DNA of 64,000 nt from Cristatella mucedo (GCA_009760855.2 WPIO01000127.1:379501-443500); one strand, 5' to 3'. Positions 44,070-54,172 are shown, counted from the stretch's first letter. Numbers and translations are program-made. The notes: a model not told the origin generated them from the sequence alone.

Positions 44070-45525
44070 TGGTAATAATAACGGAAATAATAATACACTT
44101 AATAAAGCACCCTCAGATAACTCAATCTATTTCTAGACGCTTTAAATTTGCTGCAAAGGAAGCACAATCTAATGGTGAGTGGTATCATGCTTGATAAACA
44201 ACAGAAATTACTAGATTAGGGGTGACGCTCACAGGGTCAGCATGCAAGTGCGGTTAGTGGCAGCATGCAACGTTGTCAGCATGCAGAAACGCACACAGCA
44301 CAAGTCACAGGGACCCATTACACGCTGTCATAAATAGTGGCGTTTTTAATTACTTTTTAAATGTAGTCAAGTCAGGGAATGTCGTGACGGAAGTCGGGAG
44401 TTAGTTCCAGGCTTTGGGAGCCTACGAACTAAAGGCACGGTGGCCAAATGCTTTAAGGTGTTTTACGGGGTATAGGTTAACAGTTACATTAAAAGATGCT
44501 TGGTGAACCGTGATGGCACACTAGGTAAGGCGGTTACTTTCACGACCTCGGTCCCGAGGTTGTGGGTTCGATTCCTGCGGTAGACGATCCTTTATGGGTT
44601 TTGCAAGCTGTGTTAAAAGCCGTAAAGGCTCTTCTGTCGCTATACAATAAGAGGCTGTTAAATCAGCTAGGATTTACTTTTTATTTATTTAAAAAGTCTG
44701 GTGGCTCAATGCTTAGCCTGGCGTGGTAATAGATCTGATAGGCAGGCTGGAGCCAAAGGATGAAGATACCTAAAAGGGGTGCCAAAAAACCTTGAAGTCG
44801 ATCTGTTGCTCAACTGTTAGCCTGTTTAACTAGTTTCACTAGACGAGTTCAGCTGGTCTACAATGACTCGTTTCAAAGTCTTTGATGGTAGTGATTGAAG
44901 GCAGATTGGCAGTACTTGCTCAATTTCTCTTGGTCTAGTTTCGCTTTCTTGAGTAGTCACCTGTCTACAATTTTTTTGAAAGGTGCTGGAAAATGACTTG
45001 AGGCTAATGATATAATTATGATGACAGCTATGCATGGCAGAAGCAGATCAATGCAACGTAGGAGCAGAACATTGGGAATAAGATCCAGAGGGCTTGTCTT
45101 TTTTGATTGAGAAATGAACTTTAAGACGAGGCCCTAGGGACATGCTTGAATGTAGACATTGAGGTGCTGCAAGGAACCGAGGGACAAAATATCATGTGGG
45201 GTGCTGCCTACGCAGGGATAAACTCTTAACTTGTCAATGAATTCTGGACAATGAAGCTAGAGAAGCAATCAGCTAGATCATGACAGGGTTAATCAGGTAA
45301 GAAGCTAACTGGAAGTGGTTGAGGAGATGTTTGATCGATCGATATCGCCATTTTTTTGAGCATCTGTGATTCAAAATTCTTTTTTATCGAAGCTAGACTT
45401 GGCCTTTACTCATATCGAATGGTACGACCTACAGTAGCCCTCTTGTGCCTGTCTATGCACAGTCAGTCCTGATCTTTTGTGTGCTTTTTCAGGCTTGTGC
45501 TTAGTAGACCAAGCTAGGTTAGCAA
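44070..45525 (-). mobile_element. Older LINE-A copy, interrupted by SINE-I
   Basis: The minus-strand tail and hairpin (AATAAAGCACCCTCAGATAA, TCTAGACGCTTTAAATTTGC) and the 3' untranslated region run to about 44500. SINE-I occupies 44510-44702. The element resumes with GGTGGCTCAATGCTTAGCCT to 44825, then jumps by deletion to the reverse transcriptase start (DQLNSSSETS-like text) and the upstream linker to about 45525. Confidence 0.82.
44510..44702 (+). mobile_element. SINE-I copy nested in LINE-A
   Basis: The head has an A box at GATGGCACACTAGGTAAGG and a B box at GGGTTCGATTCC. The body GCCGTAAAGGCTCTTCTGTC and CAGCTAGGATTTAC leads to a TTTATTTATTT tail. The flanks look like a diverged target duplication (TTAAAAGATGCTTGG against TTTAAAAAGTCTGG). 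Confidence 0.85.
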
Positions 45526-45736
45526 GCTTAGGGTATACAACGACCTACTTAAGAATGCATACATGGGTAGAGTGTCTCTACTTGTTTTGCCTGATCTATC
45601 GGCAGCTTTTGACACCATCAATCACAAAGTTTTTCTAGAGCGCCTCTCATCTCGCCTGGACATCACTGGCACTGCTCTGCAGTGGTTAAGGTCCTATCTC
45701 AGTGGGAGACTCCAGAGTATTGCCGTGAATGGACAA
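45526..45736 (+). mobile_element. LINE-A copy, left part of an interrupted element
   Basis: Reads GRVSLLVLPDLSAAFDTINH to RSYLSGRLQSIAVNGQ on the plus strand and stops at GTGAATGGACAA. The continuation, AGATCATCTGAAGTACCTCT, is at 46498, beyond an inverted LINE-A insert. Confidence 0.88.
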
Positions 45737-46494
45737 TAATATTGCACTTGCTAATAATATTGCACTTGATAAAGCGCCCTCAGAGAACTGCTCTCTTTCT
45801 AGACGCTTTACGTTTACTGCAAAGTGATATGCCATAGAATAGTAAGTAAAATCATGCTTGAAAAACAAACAAAATGAATAATATGGTTAAGGGTGACATG
45901 CACAGGGTCAGCATGCAAATGTGGTTAGTGGCAGCATGCACAGTGTCAGCACGCATAAGCACATCAAGGACGAATCACAGGGACCCACTAAATGCTGTCC
46001 TAAATTGGTGTTTTTAAGTTTCCTTTAAATGTGGTCAGGTCAAGGGATGTTCTGACGCAGGTCGGGGAGAGTTCCAGGCTTTGAGATCATACGAGCTAAA
46101 TGCACGGTCTCCAAAGGATTTGAGGTTTTTACGAGGTATTTCCAGACTATTGGATTCCGGGAAATGGGTGGTACGATGCTTGGCCTGATTGGGTAGTATA
46201 TCTGAAAGATAGGCTGGAGCCATAGAATGAAGAGACCTAAAAGTGATCGACAAAAACCTTGAAGTCAATCCGTTGCTTGACTGGTAGCCAGTGCAGGTCG
46301 GTGAGAAGTGGAGTAATGTGGCAACTGCGACGCTCACGACAGACAAGCCTAGCTGCAGAGTTTTGCACCAGCTGCAATCACCTGATCGCACATGCTGGTA
46401 GGCCAGTAAGCAGTGAGTTGCAGAAGTCGAGACGGGATGTCACGAATGCATGGACCAACTCGGACGTGGTATCTCTATCTAAACAAGCCCGAAT
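45737..46494 (-). mobile_element. LINE-A copy inserted in another LINE-A, inverted
   Basis: The minus-strand tail (TAATATTGCACTTG, partly duplicated), hairpin, 3' untranslated region and C-terminal coding part (LLHFSPTCTGYQSSNGLTS frame and others) reach a 5' truncation at about 46494. CAA is present at both edges (45734-45736 and 46495-46497), a target duplication of three bases at most. Confidence 0.88.
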
Positions 46495-47705
46495 CAAAGA
46501 TCATCTGAAGTACCTCTGAAATATGGAGTACCTCAGGGCTCCGTGCTAGGTCCGGTTCTTTTCACGGCTTATACTCTCCTTCTTGCCGATGTGATTGCTA
46601 AGCATAATCTAGGCTTTCACTTCTACCTTTGCTTTGATCCATCCCAGCCTTCGAGCACCTCAAATTCTCTAAACTCACTTGCTGCATGCATTGATGACAT
46701 CCGCACATGGATGGCAGCAAATTCTCTAAAACTAAACGATGACAAAACTAACTTACTAGTTATGGGCTAATCCAGTGTGAATCAGAAATTGGAAAGGCTG
46801 ACGCTCAAAGTTGGCTCTGCCAGCATATCTCCTGTTGAATCGGTTCGAAATCTAGGTGTCATATTCCAAAGCGACCTCTCCTTAGACGACCATATCAGCT
46901 CCACGGTCAAATCCGCCTATTTTCAGCTTCATAATATTGCTAACATTCGGGCTAATTTAGATAAGGATACCACGTCCAAGTTGGTCCATGCATTCGTGAC
47001 ATCTCGTCTCGACTTCTGCAACTCACTGCTTACTGGCCTACCAGCATGTGCGATCAGCGATAGCAGCTTGTGCAAAACTCTGCAGCTAGGCTTGTCTGTC
47101 GTGAACGTCGCAGTTCCCACGTTACTCCACTTCTCGCCGACCTGCACTGGCTACCAGTCAAGCAACGGATTGACTTCAAGGTTTTGTCGCTCACTTTTAG
47201 GTCCCTTCATTCTATGGTTCCAGCCAATCTCTCCGACATACTCCTCCATCAGGCCAAGCATCGTACCACCGCTTTTCGGAATCCAACAGTCTAGAAATAC
47301 CTCGTACAAACCTCAAATCCTTTGGAGACCGTGCATGCAGTTCGTATGCTCCCAAAGCCTGGAACTCCCTCCCGATCTGTGTCAGAATATCGCCTGACCT
47401 GACCACATTTAAAAGGAACCTAAAAACACACCTATTTAGGACAGCATTTAGTGGGTCCCTGTGATTCGTCCTTGATGTGCTTATGCGTGCTGACACTGTG
47501 CATGCTGCCACTAACCATATTTGCATGCTGACCCTGTGCATGTCACCCCTAACCATGATATAAATTTTGTTTGTTTAGCAATCATGATTTTACTTACCAT
47601 TTAATTGCATTTCCCTTCGCAGCAAACGTAAAGCGCCTAGAAAGAGATTAAGTTCTCTGAGGGCGCTTTATCAACTACATTATTAATATTACTATTATTA
47701 TTAGA
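46495..47705 (+). mobile_element. LINE-A copy, right part, catalytic motif deleted
   Basis: Continues 45526-45736: [32 protein letters not shown], then directly LCFDPSQPSSTSNSLNSLAA. Compared with the 51-52 kb copy, seven residues that contain the two catalytic Asp of motif C are missing in frame (junction about 46624). The rest runs to the hairpin and a TTATTAATATTAC tail, with a few frameshifts. Confidence 0.9.
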
Positions 47706-48610
47706 TCAAGGTCTGTGGTAAACCATTGGGTTGTCTGTGCGAGAGCGCAAAGTACATTTAGGCAGAGGTTCAAACTCGTCGAGCACGTCAGCTAGTGTCG
47801 TGTTGTAGCTATCTAGCAATGAAGACAGATCGGATGGTTGTCACAACAGCAGAAGTGAGCCTGATATTCTCACGCTGACAGAATCGATGTCTAGAGCTTT
47901 GAAATTTTGCTATTCATGTGAGATTAATAAAGGAGGATTAGGGCAAATATTATAGAATGAACGAGATTTGCATGTGTTCAGATATGCAGGATTCCGTAAT
48001 AATTGGAGATGATTCATGTGAGATTAATAGAGGAGTATTAGGGCAAATATTATAGAATGAACGAGATTTGCATGTGTTCAGATATGCAGGATTCCGTAAT
48101 AATTGGAGATGAAAAAGTGCAGTTGTATGAGAAAATTTGACTGAGTGTGTGTTACCCTTGATGAGACTAGAGCCATGCTCATGAGCCACGAGAGACAAGT
48201 AGTCAGTCAATGCACGAAATTCAGCACTGCAGACGTCAGTTAAGTTATCAAATTGAATGTTGAAATTCCCCTTAACAAGGAAGGATTAATTAATTGCATA
48301 CAGAATCGAAATGAGATTGGAGAAATCTTAGATAAATTACGATTTGATGCCTGGTGGGCTATAGACTACTGCCACCATCGGTAACTTGCTTTCTAGTGAA
48401 TTCAAGACTATCGATTCGAAAGACTGCCTATATGGTACTGCAAATGGCTTTAAATCAAATTTTGAGTGCATTACAACACCAACCCCACATCCAGTTTGCT
48501 TGATACAGATGTGTAAAAGAATGAGAAATCATTCGGTGCAGCATCATTAATTTCAAGCAGTTTGGCAATAGCCAAGTCTCAGTCAAGGCGAGCCGGCCGA
48601 GTCATTTTCG
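47706..48610 (-). mobile_element. LINE endonuclease fragment
   Basis: On the minus strand broken frames show an apurinic-type endonuclease: TETWLLPN, GVVMHSKFDLKPFAVPYR-like text, MVAVVYSPPG, GNFNIQFDN, DYLSLVAHEHGS. This fits the 5' part of ORF2 of LINE-A, but the overlap with typed LINE-A sequence is too short to prove it. The 100-bp tandem duplication at 47912-48111 lies inside. Confidence 0.7.
47912..48111. repeat. 100-bp tandem duplication
   Basis: Two 100-base units, 47912-48011 and 48012-48111, differ at only two positions by eye (AAAGGAGGATT against AGAGGAGTATT). It is recent and lies inside the decayed endonuclease fragment. Confidence 0.92.
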
Positions 48611-48615
48611 GAATC

Positions 48616-48772
48616 GCCGAGCTGGTTTGGTCTAGCGGTTAAGGTGCTTGCCCCGACCAAGGTCTGACTGAGGTCGTGGGCTCGAGCCCCGAGGCATATG
48701 TGAAGCGCCTGAATAGAGATTAAGTTCTCTTGGTGCGCTATATAAAGGAATTATATATAATTACATATTATA
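48616..48772 (+). mobile_element. SINE-II copy
   Basis: The head is GCCGAGCTGGTTTGGTCTAG with a B box at GGGCTCGAGCCC. The tail GTGAAGCGCCTGAATAGAGA and TTAAGTTCTCTTGGTGCGCT ends in TATATAA-rich sequence. It is over 90% like the 37.6 kb copy by eye, apart from a short GAGGCATAT insertion. Confidence 0.88.
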
Positions 48773-48971
48773 TAAATAGGCTAGCTTATTAGTAGTAGAG
48801 GTTCATTGCACACATTGAGCAGGGATTCGAAAGAAGAGCTTTATGTTTGCCCGTCTGAGTTATAACAGGCCTGATGACCACTAAGTCAGAGGGATTCACT
48901 GTGAGGCTCTTACGGGGGATGGTCAGCTCACAGTACCGCCAAGCGAGCGGCATCTAAGTCATAATACACAC

Positions 48972-49235
48972 CGATCTTGTACAGGCTTAGTGTCAAGTTG
49001 ACGCCGCCTCCACACTCCTGGTTGGTAGCACCCGGGCACGAGGTCGTGCATGCAGCTGTTCGATTTAGAAGAACTCCGCCTTTAGTTGTGTTTAGACAGT
49101 AGCATCCTATTCCACTCAGACCTGCATAGGCTGTATCCGAGCCACGACAATATTCCACACATTTGGTAACACTCATGTCAGGGGAAGTGAATGTTGGTGC
49201 TGTTATTCCTAGGCCTTGGAAGCATCCTGCATAAT
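48972..49235 (-). CDS. WSC domain exon (WSC-II)
   Basis: The acceptor is CATGTTTTCAG and the donor G|GTGTGT. The exon is 264 bases, phase 1 to phase 1. It encodes a complete WSC domain: DYAGCFQGLGI, SVTKCVEYCRGSDTAYAGLS, GCYCLNTT, ACTTSCPGATNQECGGGVNL and a closing SLYKIG. All eight cysteines and the YAGL phrase are canonical. The donor is a weaker GTGTGT. If it were not used, the frame would run 13 codons to a stop, so an alternative end is possible. It lies just downstream of CTLD-1. Confidence 0.88.
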
Positions 49236-49404
49236 CTGAAAACATGAGGAACACATAACGATATGGTTGTCTTTGGGATCTTAGGCTGCAAGTGGAGCGG
49301 AAACTAATGCCATTGGTAAAATTATACCTACCAAAAAGCTAAGTATTATCGAAGGTCAGCAGCTTCCAGCTCACGCAGATGCGAAGCATAATTTCATCGC
49401 TTAC

Positions 49405-49664
49405 ACGGTGTGTAAATTAAGCTGCACTGATTTTTGCATTCTTTGCTTTTACCTTGAGTTGAATAGCAGGCTAACATCATCGATGCAGACTTGGCACTGC
49501 TCGGATTGGTGACCCCGACGAGAGTAGGATTATTTATTTTTAGCTTCCTCCACTGATCATTTGAATTTGACTGTGAGACATTTATTTGCACCATTGAACC
49601 ATCACTCCAAGAAAAATCAACGTTAAATCCGGCTTGGTCATACAAACCTGTCCACCAATATGAG
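49405..49664 (-). CDS. C-type lectin domain exon (CTLD-1, second half)
   Basis: The acceptor is CTTAACCTTGCAG and the donor T|GTAAGC. The 260 bases start in phase 2 and end in phase 1. The peptide has SYWWTGLYDQAGF (the WIG-like core), VDFSWSDGSMVQINV (the W-x-D-G loop), ASMMLACYSTQGKSKECKNQ and CSLIYT. It joins 54173-54371 exactly in phase. No EPN or QPD is present. The 4.5-kb intron between the halves contains nested LINE-A copies. Confidence 0.82.
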
Positions 49665-50269
49665 CTGCAAGGTTAAGGTAAAATTTCATAAAAATCTAGA
49701 CAGAAATAGGTATAAGGCTGCGCTGGAAACAAATAATAAATTTCCTGGCGGAAAAACTATTGCAACATGAGATGGTCAACTGGAAGTACGAACATTTAAA
49801 TATTATCATGTTTACATACCATATGAAAAAATTTCAAACTGGCAGATCAAACGCCGTTATGAGCTGAATTATTTTAGTTTCATTTTAAAGATAGATCACC
49901 CTGGGGATGTTATGATGTCCCTCAGAAACTAGCTAACAACTTTTGGAGAACGATGACTGGAGGCAGACTCTGTGGAGAAGTGTAGCTTGGTTAAAAGCAA
50001 GCAGAGGTCAAAGGTGAGAGGTCATAGTCAAAGGTGCTCCTACTACATTTAAAAGGAGAATGATTACTTCAAGTGGGTTAGGTAAAGACAGATAAATAGC
50101 AGTAAAGTCTGAACTACTCTGACCGATCGGCCATTGAAGCCGATGAGAAAAAGCTCTAGTAGAAAGAACTATATTCAAGAAGAGTAAAATCTGACAATCG
50201 ACTTTAGTTTAATCCCGGTATATGAACGGTACCACTTGCAGAAACAATATTGAATGCAGACTCTCTTAA
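49665..50269. other. Intron sequence, no feature recognised
   Basis: Part of the CTLD-1 intron. Nothing recognised. Confidence 0.4.
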
Positions 50270-50836
50270 CTTTCTTTTTGAACGTATTGATGATATCCGC
50301 ACTTGGATAGCAGCAAATGTTCGTAAACTGAATTATGAATAACCAACTTGATAGTTATGGACCAAGAAAACTTGGTTCAGAAATAGGAAACTAACCTCAA
50401 AATAAGCTTCACCAGTATTTCTTCCGTTGAATGTACATACAATCTAGATGTCCCGTTTCAAAGTGGCCTTTCATTAGACGACAACATCAGCTACACATTC
50501 AAAAGTGCCTACTTTCAGCTACACAATGTTGCTCCAATCGGGCTAGCTTAGACATGGATACTCCATGTAAATGGGCCCATGCTTTTGTGTCATCCCCTCT
50601 CGCCTTTGGAAATTCACTGCTTGCAGGCCTGCCAGCCTGTGTGATTAGTAATTTAGAGTTCTAGCAAAACTCCGCAGCTAGGCTCACAGTTACCACAGCA
50701 TGTTACTTCTCTCCAGCCTACACTGGTCCAAGTCGTGCAAGGCATTGACTTCAAGGTTTTTTCACTAAATGTTTGTTCTCTCCATTATTTGGCCCTACCT
50801 ATCATATCTACTTTCCCACCAGCCAAAGCATCATAC
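50270..50836 (+). mobile_element. Older LINE-A copy, left part (interrupted)
   Basis: Decayed plus-strand text (DDIRTWIAANVRKLNYE, SGLSLDDNISYTFKSAYFQL, HAFVSSPLAFGNSLLAGLPA) stops at CATCATACCA. The next expected bases (CACCTGCTTTTCGGAATC) appear at 52677. Confidence 0.82.
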
Positions 50837-52676
50837 CATAATAATAATAATAATAATATTGCACTTGATAAAGCGCCCTCAGAGAACTTAATCTCTTTCT
50901 AGGCGCTTTACATTTGCTGCAAAGTGATATGCAATAGAATAGTAAGTAAAATCATGCTTGAAAAACAAACACAATGAATAACATGGTTAGGGGTTACATG
51001 CACTGGGTCAGCATGCAAATGTGGTTAGAGGCAGCACGAACAGTGTCAGCACGCATAAGCACATCGAGGACGAATCACAAGGACCCACTAAATGCTGTCC
51101 TAAATAGGTATGTTTTTAAGTTTCTTTTAAATGTGGTCAGGTCAGGGGATGTTCTGATTCAGTTCGGGAGGGAGTTCCAGGCTGTGGGAGCATACGAGCT
51201 AAATGCACGGTCTCCAAAGGATTTAAGGTTTGTACGAGGTATTTCTAGACTGTTGGATTCCGAAAAGCGAGTGGTACGATGCTTTGCCTGATGGGGTAGT
51301 ATATCTGAAAGATAGGCTGGAGCCATAGAATGAAGAGACCTAAAAGTGAGCGACAAAACCTTGAAGTCAATCCGTTGCTTGACTGGTAACCAGTGCAGGT
51401 CGGCGAGAAGTGGAGTAATGTGGCAACTGCGACGCTCACGACAGACAAGCCTAGCTGCAGAGTTTTGCACCAGCTGCAATCGCCTGATCGCACATGCTGG
51501 TAGGCCAGTAAGCAGTGAGTTGCAGAAGTCGAGACGAGATGTCACGAATGCATGGACCAACTTGGACGTGGTATCCTTATCTAAACAAGCCCTAATTTTA
51601 GCAATGTTATGAAGCTGAAAATAGGCTGATTTGACTGTGGAGCTGATGTGGTCGTCTAACGAGAGGTCGCTATGGAATATGACACCTAGATTTCGAGCTG
51701 ATGCAACTGGAGATATGCTGGCAGAGCCAATTTTGAAAGTCAGCCTTTCCAATTTCTGAATAACACTAGGTTTGCCCATAACGAGTAAGTTAGTTTTATC
51801 ATCGTTTAGTTTTAGAAAATTTGCTGCCATCCATGATCGGATGTCATCAATGCATGCAGCAAGTGAGTTGAGAGAATTTGAGGTGCTCGAAGGCTGGGAG
51901 GGATCAAAGCAAAGGTACAACTGAGTGTCATCCGCATAGAAGTGAAAGCTTAGATTGTGCTTGGCAATCACATCAGCAAGAGGGAGAGTATAAACGGTGA
52001 AAAGGACCGGACCTAGCACAGAGCCCTGAGGTACTCCATATTTTAGAGGTACTTCAGATGATCTTTGTCCATTCACTTCAACACTCTGGAGTCTCCCACT
52101 GAGATAGGACCTGAACCACTGCAGAGCAGTGCCAGTGATGCCCAGGCGAGATGAGAGGCGCTCTAGAAGTACTTTGTGATCGATGGTATCAAAAGCTGCC
52201 GAAAGATCGAGCAAAACAAGAAGAGACACTCTACCCATGTCTGCATTCCTAAGTAGGTCGTTGTATACCCGAAGCAAGGCTGACTCTGTGGAGTGATTAG
52301 CTCTAAAGCCAGACTGGAACTTACTAGCAAGGTGTGAGGTTTCGATATACGAGTTCAGCTGGTCTGCCACGACCCGTTCCAGTGTCTTTGATAGGAATGG
52401 TAGAAGGGAGACTGGGCGGTAGTTGCTTAAGTTCTCTTGGTCTAGTGTAGCTTTCTTGAGAAGTGGCCTGACTACAGCTTTTTTGAAAGGTGCTGGGACC
52501 TGACCTGAGGCTAATGACATATTAATGATGTTGGTTATGCATGGCAGCAGCAGATCAATGCAACGTAGGAGCAGGACAGTGGGAATAGGGTCCAGTGGAC
52601 TTGTTGTCTTCTTTGATTGAGATACGAGCTTTAGGACTACATCACTGGTGACCTGCTTAAATGCAGACTTTGAGGC
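50837..52676 (-). mobile_element. Youngest-looking LINE-A copy, nested
   Basis: The minus strand runs from a 5' truncation at about 52676 through an uninterrupted reverse transcriptase frame, the 3' untranslated region and a near-ideal hairpin (complement of TGATAAAGCGCCCTCAGAGA and TCTTTCTAGGCGCTTTAC) to (TAA)n. It splits an older LINE-A copy of opposite orientation and lies in the CTLD-1 intron in sense orientation. Confidence 0.92.
51159..52520 (-). CDS. LINE-A reverse transcriptase, partial but open
   Basis: 453 codons from the first ATG. The frame is open upstream to the truncation at about 52675, some 50 codons more, and this part reads SPLDPIPTVLLLRCIDLLLP. Landmarks by residue: NYRPVSLLPFLSK 33-45, motif A LDLSAAFDTIDH 104-115, PQGSVLGP 164-171, motif C YADD 195-198, FLKLNDDKT 235-243, LHWLPV 375-380. 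All three catalytic Asp are present. A single base change gives a TGA after NSLPN where other copies read on for about 30 codons. The endonuclease is missing, so the copy is dead on arrival, but its openness indicates recent insertion from an active source. Confidence 0.9.
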   Translation of the reverse strand: MSLASGQVPAPFKKAVVRPLLKKATLDQENLSNYRPVSLLPFLSKTLERVVADQLNSYIETSHLASKFQSGFRANHSTESALLRVYNDLLRNADMGRVSLLVLLDLSAAFDTIDHKVLLERLSSRLGITGTALQWFRSYLSGRLQSVEVNGQRSSEVPLKYGVPQGSVLGPVLFTVYTLPLADVIAKHNLSFHFYADDTQLYLCFDPSQPSSTSNSLNSLAACIDDIRSWMAANFLKLNDDKTNLLVMGKPSVIQKLERLTFKIGSASISPVASARNLGVIFHSDLSLDDHISSTVKSAYFQLHNIAKIRACLDKDTTSKLVHAFVTSRLDFCNSLLTGLPACAIRRLQLVQNSAARLVCRERRSCHITPLLADLHWLPVKQRIDFKVLSLTFRSLHSMAPAYLSDILPHQAKHRTTRFSESNSLEIPRTNLKSFGDRAFSSYAPTAWNSLPN

Positions 52677-53100
52677 GCACCTGCTTTTCGGAATCTAATA
52701 TTTTACCTCTACTATTTACAAAATTTTAATCTTTGAGATACTGTGCCTGTAAATAGTCTGCTACTAAAGCCTGGAGCTCTCTTCCGACTGGCATCACAAC
52801 ATACCCGGATTTCACGCCATTAAGAATGAAGCTGAAACTGCATACATTGATATTTAGTGGGTTCGTCTGATTATCCTCGTTTTGCGACTGCTCGGTGACA
52901 CTGCATGCTGCTGCTACTAACCACATTTGCATGCTGACCATATGCCTGTCACCTCTAATTATGTTATGCTTGTTGTCTTTGGGCATGATACCACTAACCA
53001 TTCGATAATGCCTTCTTTGCGGCAAATGTAAATGGCCCACAAAGGAACTGAAATTTCTGAGGGTGCTACAGCAAATTTGTTGCTGCTTCTATTATTATTT
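52677..53100 (+). mobile_element. Older LINE-A copy, right part
   Basis: Resumes the plus-strand copy broken at 50836: TGCTTTTCGGAATCTAATAT, then the C-terminal and 3' untranslated regions (CACATTTGCATGCTGACCAT), a mutated hairpin (TGGCCCACAAAGGAACTGAA) and a TATTATT tail. Confidence 0.8.
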
Positions 53101-53221
53101 GAATGAAAGTGTGGGATAGACTCGTCTATTTGCTTGAATGCAGTGACCTTACCTAAGCGCAGCCAAATTGTTGAAGTTAATTTTGTCTTCATTGGCAGTG
53201 AAGTTGATATTTAATTTGTCA

Positions 53222-53248
53222 AAGAGCATCCATGCTATGGATGCTCTT
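53222..53248. repeat. Short perfect hairpin
   Basis: Arms AAGAGCATCCAT and ATGGATGCTCTT, 12 bases each, enclose a 3-base loop (GCT). It lies at the edge of a LINE relic. Confidence 0.85.
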
Positions 53249-53515
53249 AGGAAATTTACACGAAATTTAGATTCCTGGATAAAGTTACAAGTAGTTCCAT
53301 GTAGTCATTGGGCTGAGCTGAGCAAGTTGCGAGGATAGGGTTTTGTGCTTGTTTAAGGTAGTTGATGTTATTTTCATTCAATTTGAGGTTTGCAGCAATC
53401 CAAGACTTAACGATGAAAATGGCAAGCTGCCATAAATGTGGGAGTGTCAAACGTCTTTGATGGTTGGGAGACAACTTAACTATGAAGGAAAAACTCCTAG
53501 ATGCCATCCGAGGGT
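53249..53515 (-). mobile_element. LINE reverse transcriptase relic
   Basis: The minus strand reads HLWQLAIFIVKSWIAANLKL then NENNINYLKQAQNPIL, matching the segment after motif C (DDIRSWMAANFLKLNDDKTN...) of LINE-A. It is diverged, and the exact family is uncertain. Confidence 0.6.
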
Positions 53516-53524
53516 TTGAATGCC

Positions 53525-53584
53525 TTGAACAGGAGTGTTCACGCCTTAAACAGGAGTGCTCACGCTAAACAGAAGTGCTCCCGC
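53525..53584. repeat. Three-copy 20-bp tandem repeat
   Basis: Units TTGAACAGGAGTGTTCACGC, TTAAACAGGAGTGCTCACGC and TAAACAGAAGTGCTCCCGC follow one another with small changes. Confidence 0.75.
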
Positions 53585-54172
53585 ATGCTCACGGCAGACT
53601 TTACCCAATCCGGAGAAAATTAGTCATCTCCATCGATAATTTTTCGAAGCTTTTTCCTGAATAGTTAAATTTTCAAATCTTCGTTCGCGCCCGAGTTTGT
53701 TCTGATAGGAAAAAGATCATGTACTACTTGCTGCCTCGTTCCAAATTTTTCCTTGTGCAACATGCTGCCTCATATCACATCCTGTCTTTGGCCCCATCAT
53801 TCGCTGCCTTTGTCCCCATGCTCTCTCTCTAAGTATATTTTTTAAAGGTCGATATTATCCCAGGGGTAAAATGCACGCTCTGTACGACCCATAAGGTAGT
53901 TTTGGGTCCCACATCCGGCAAATCTGTATTATCCATGGCCACCTAATGTGATAATGTGATAGCTGCTAAGGCTCATCTTCCGATATAGTAATGAAGCAGC
54001 TTGATAGGGCAATATTTCCTTTCTACAGAAATATTCTTAAACTGTCTGCAAAAGACAATGCTTATATTTTGCGGCTTGGCGTTTCGCTCCATAAAAGCAA
54101 GCCTGCCTATAGCAAATGTGCTTATATGCCTAACAGCCTGAAATTCTCAGTGGCTTAAGCATAATAACTTAC
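53585..54172. other. Intron sequence, no feature recognised
   Basis: Part of the CTLD-1 intron between a short tandem repeat and the exon. Nothing recognised. Confidence 0.4.

Noticed and set aside
44510-44590. tRNA gene
   Set aside because: Head of SINE-I, repeated at 36.7 kb. It is part of a retroelement.
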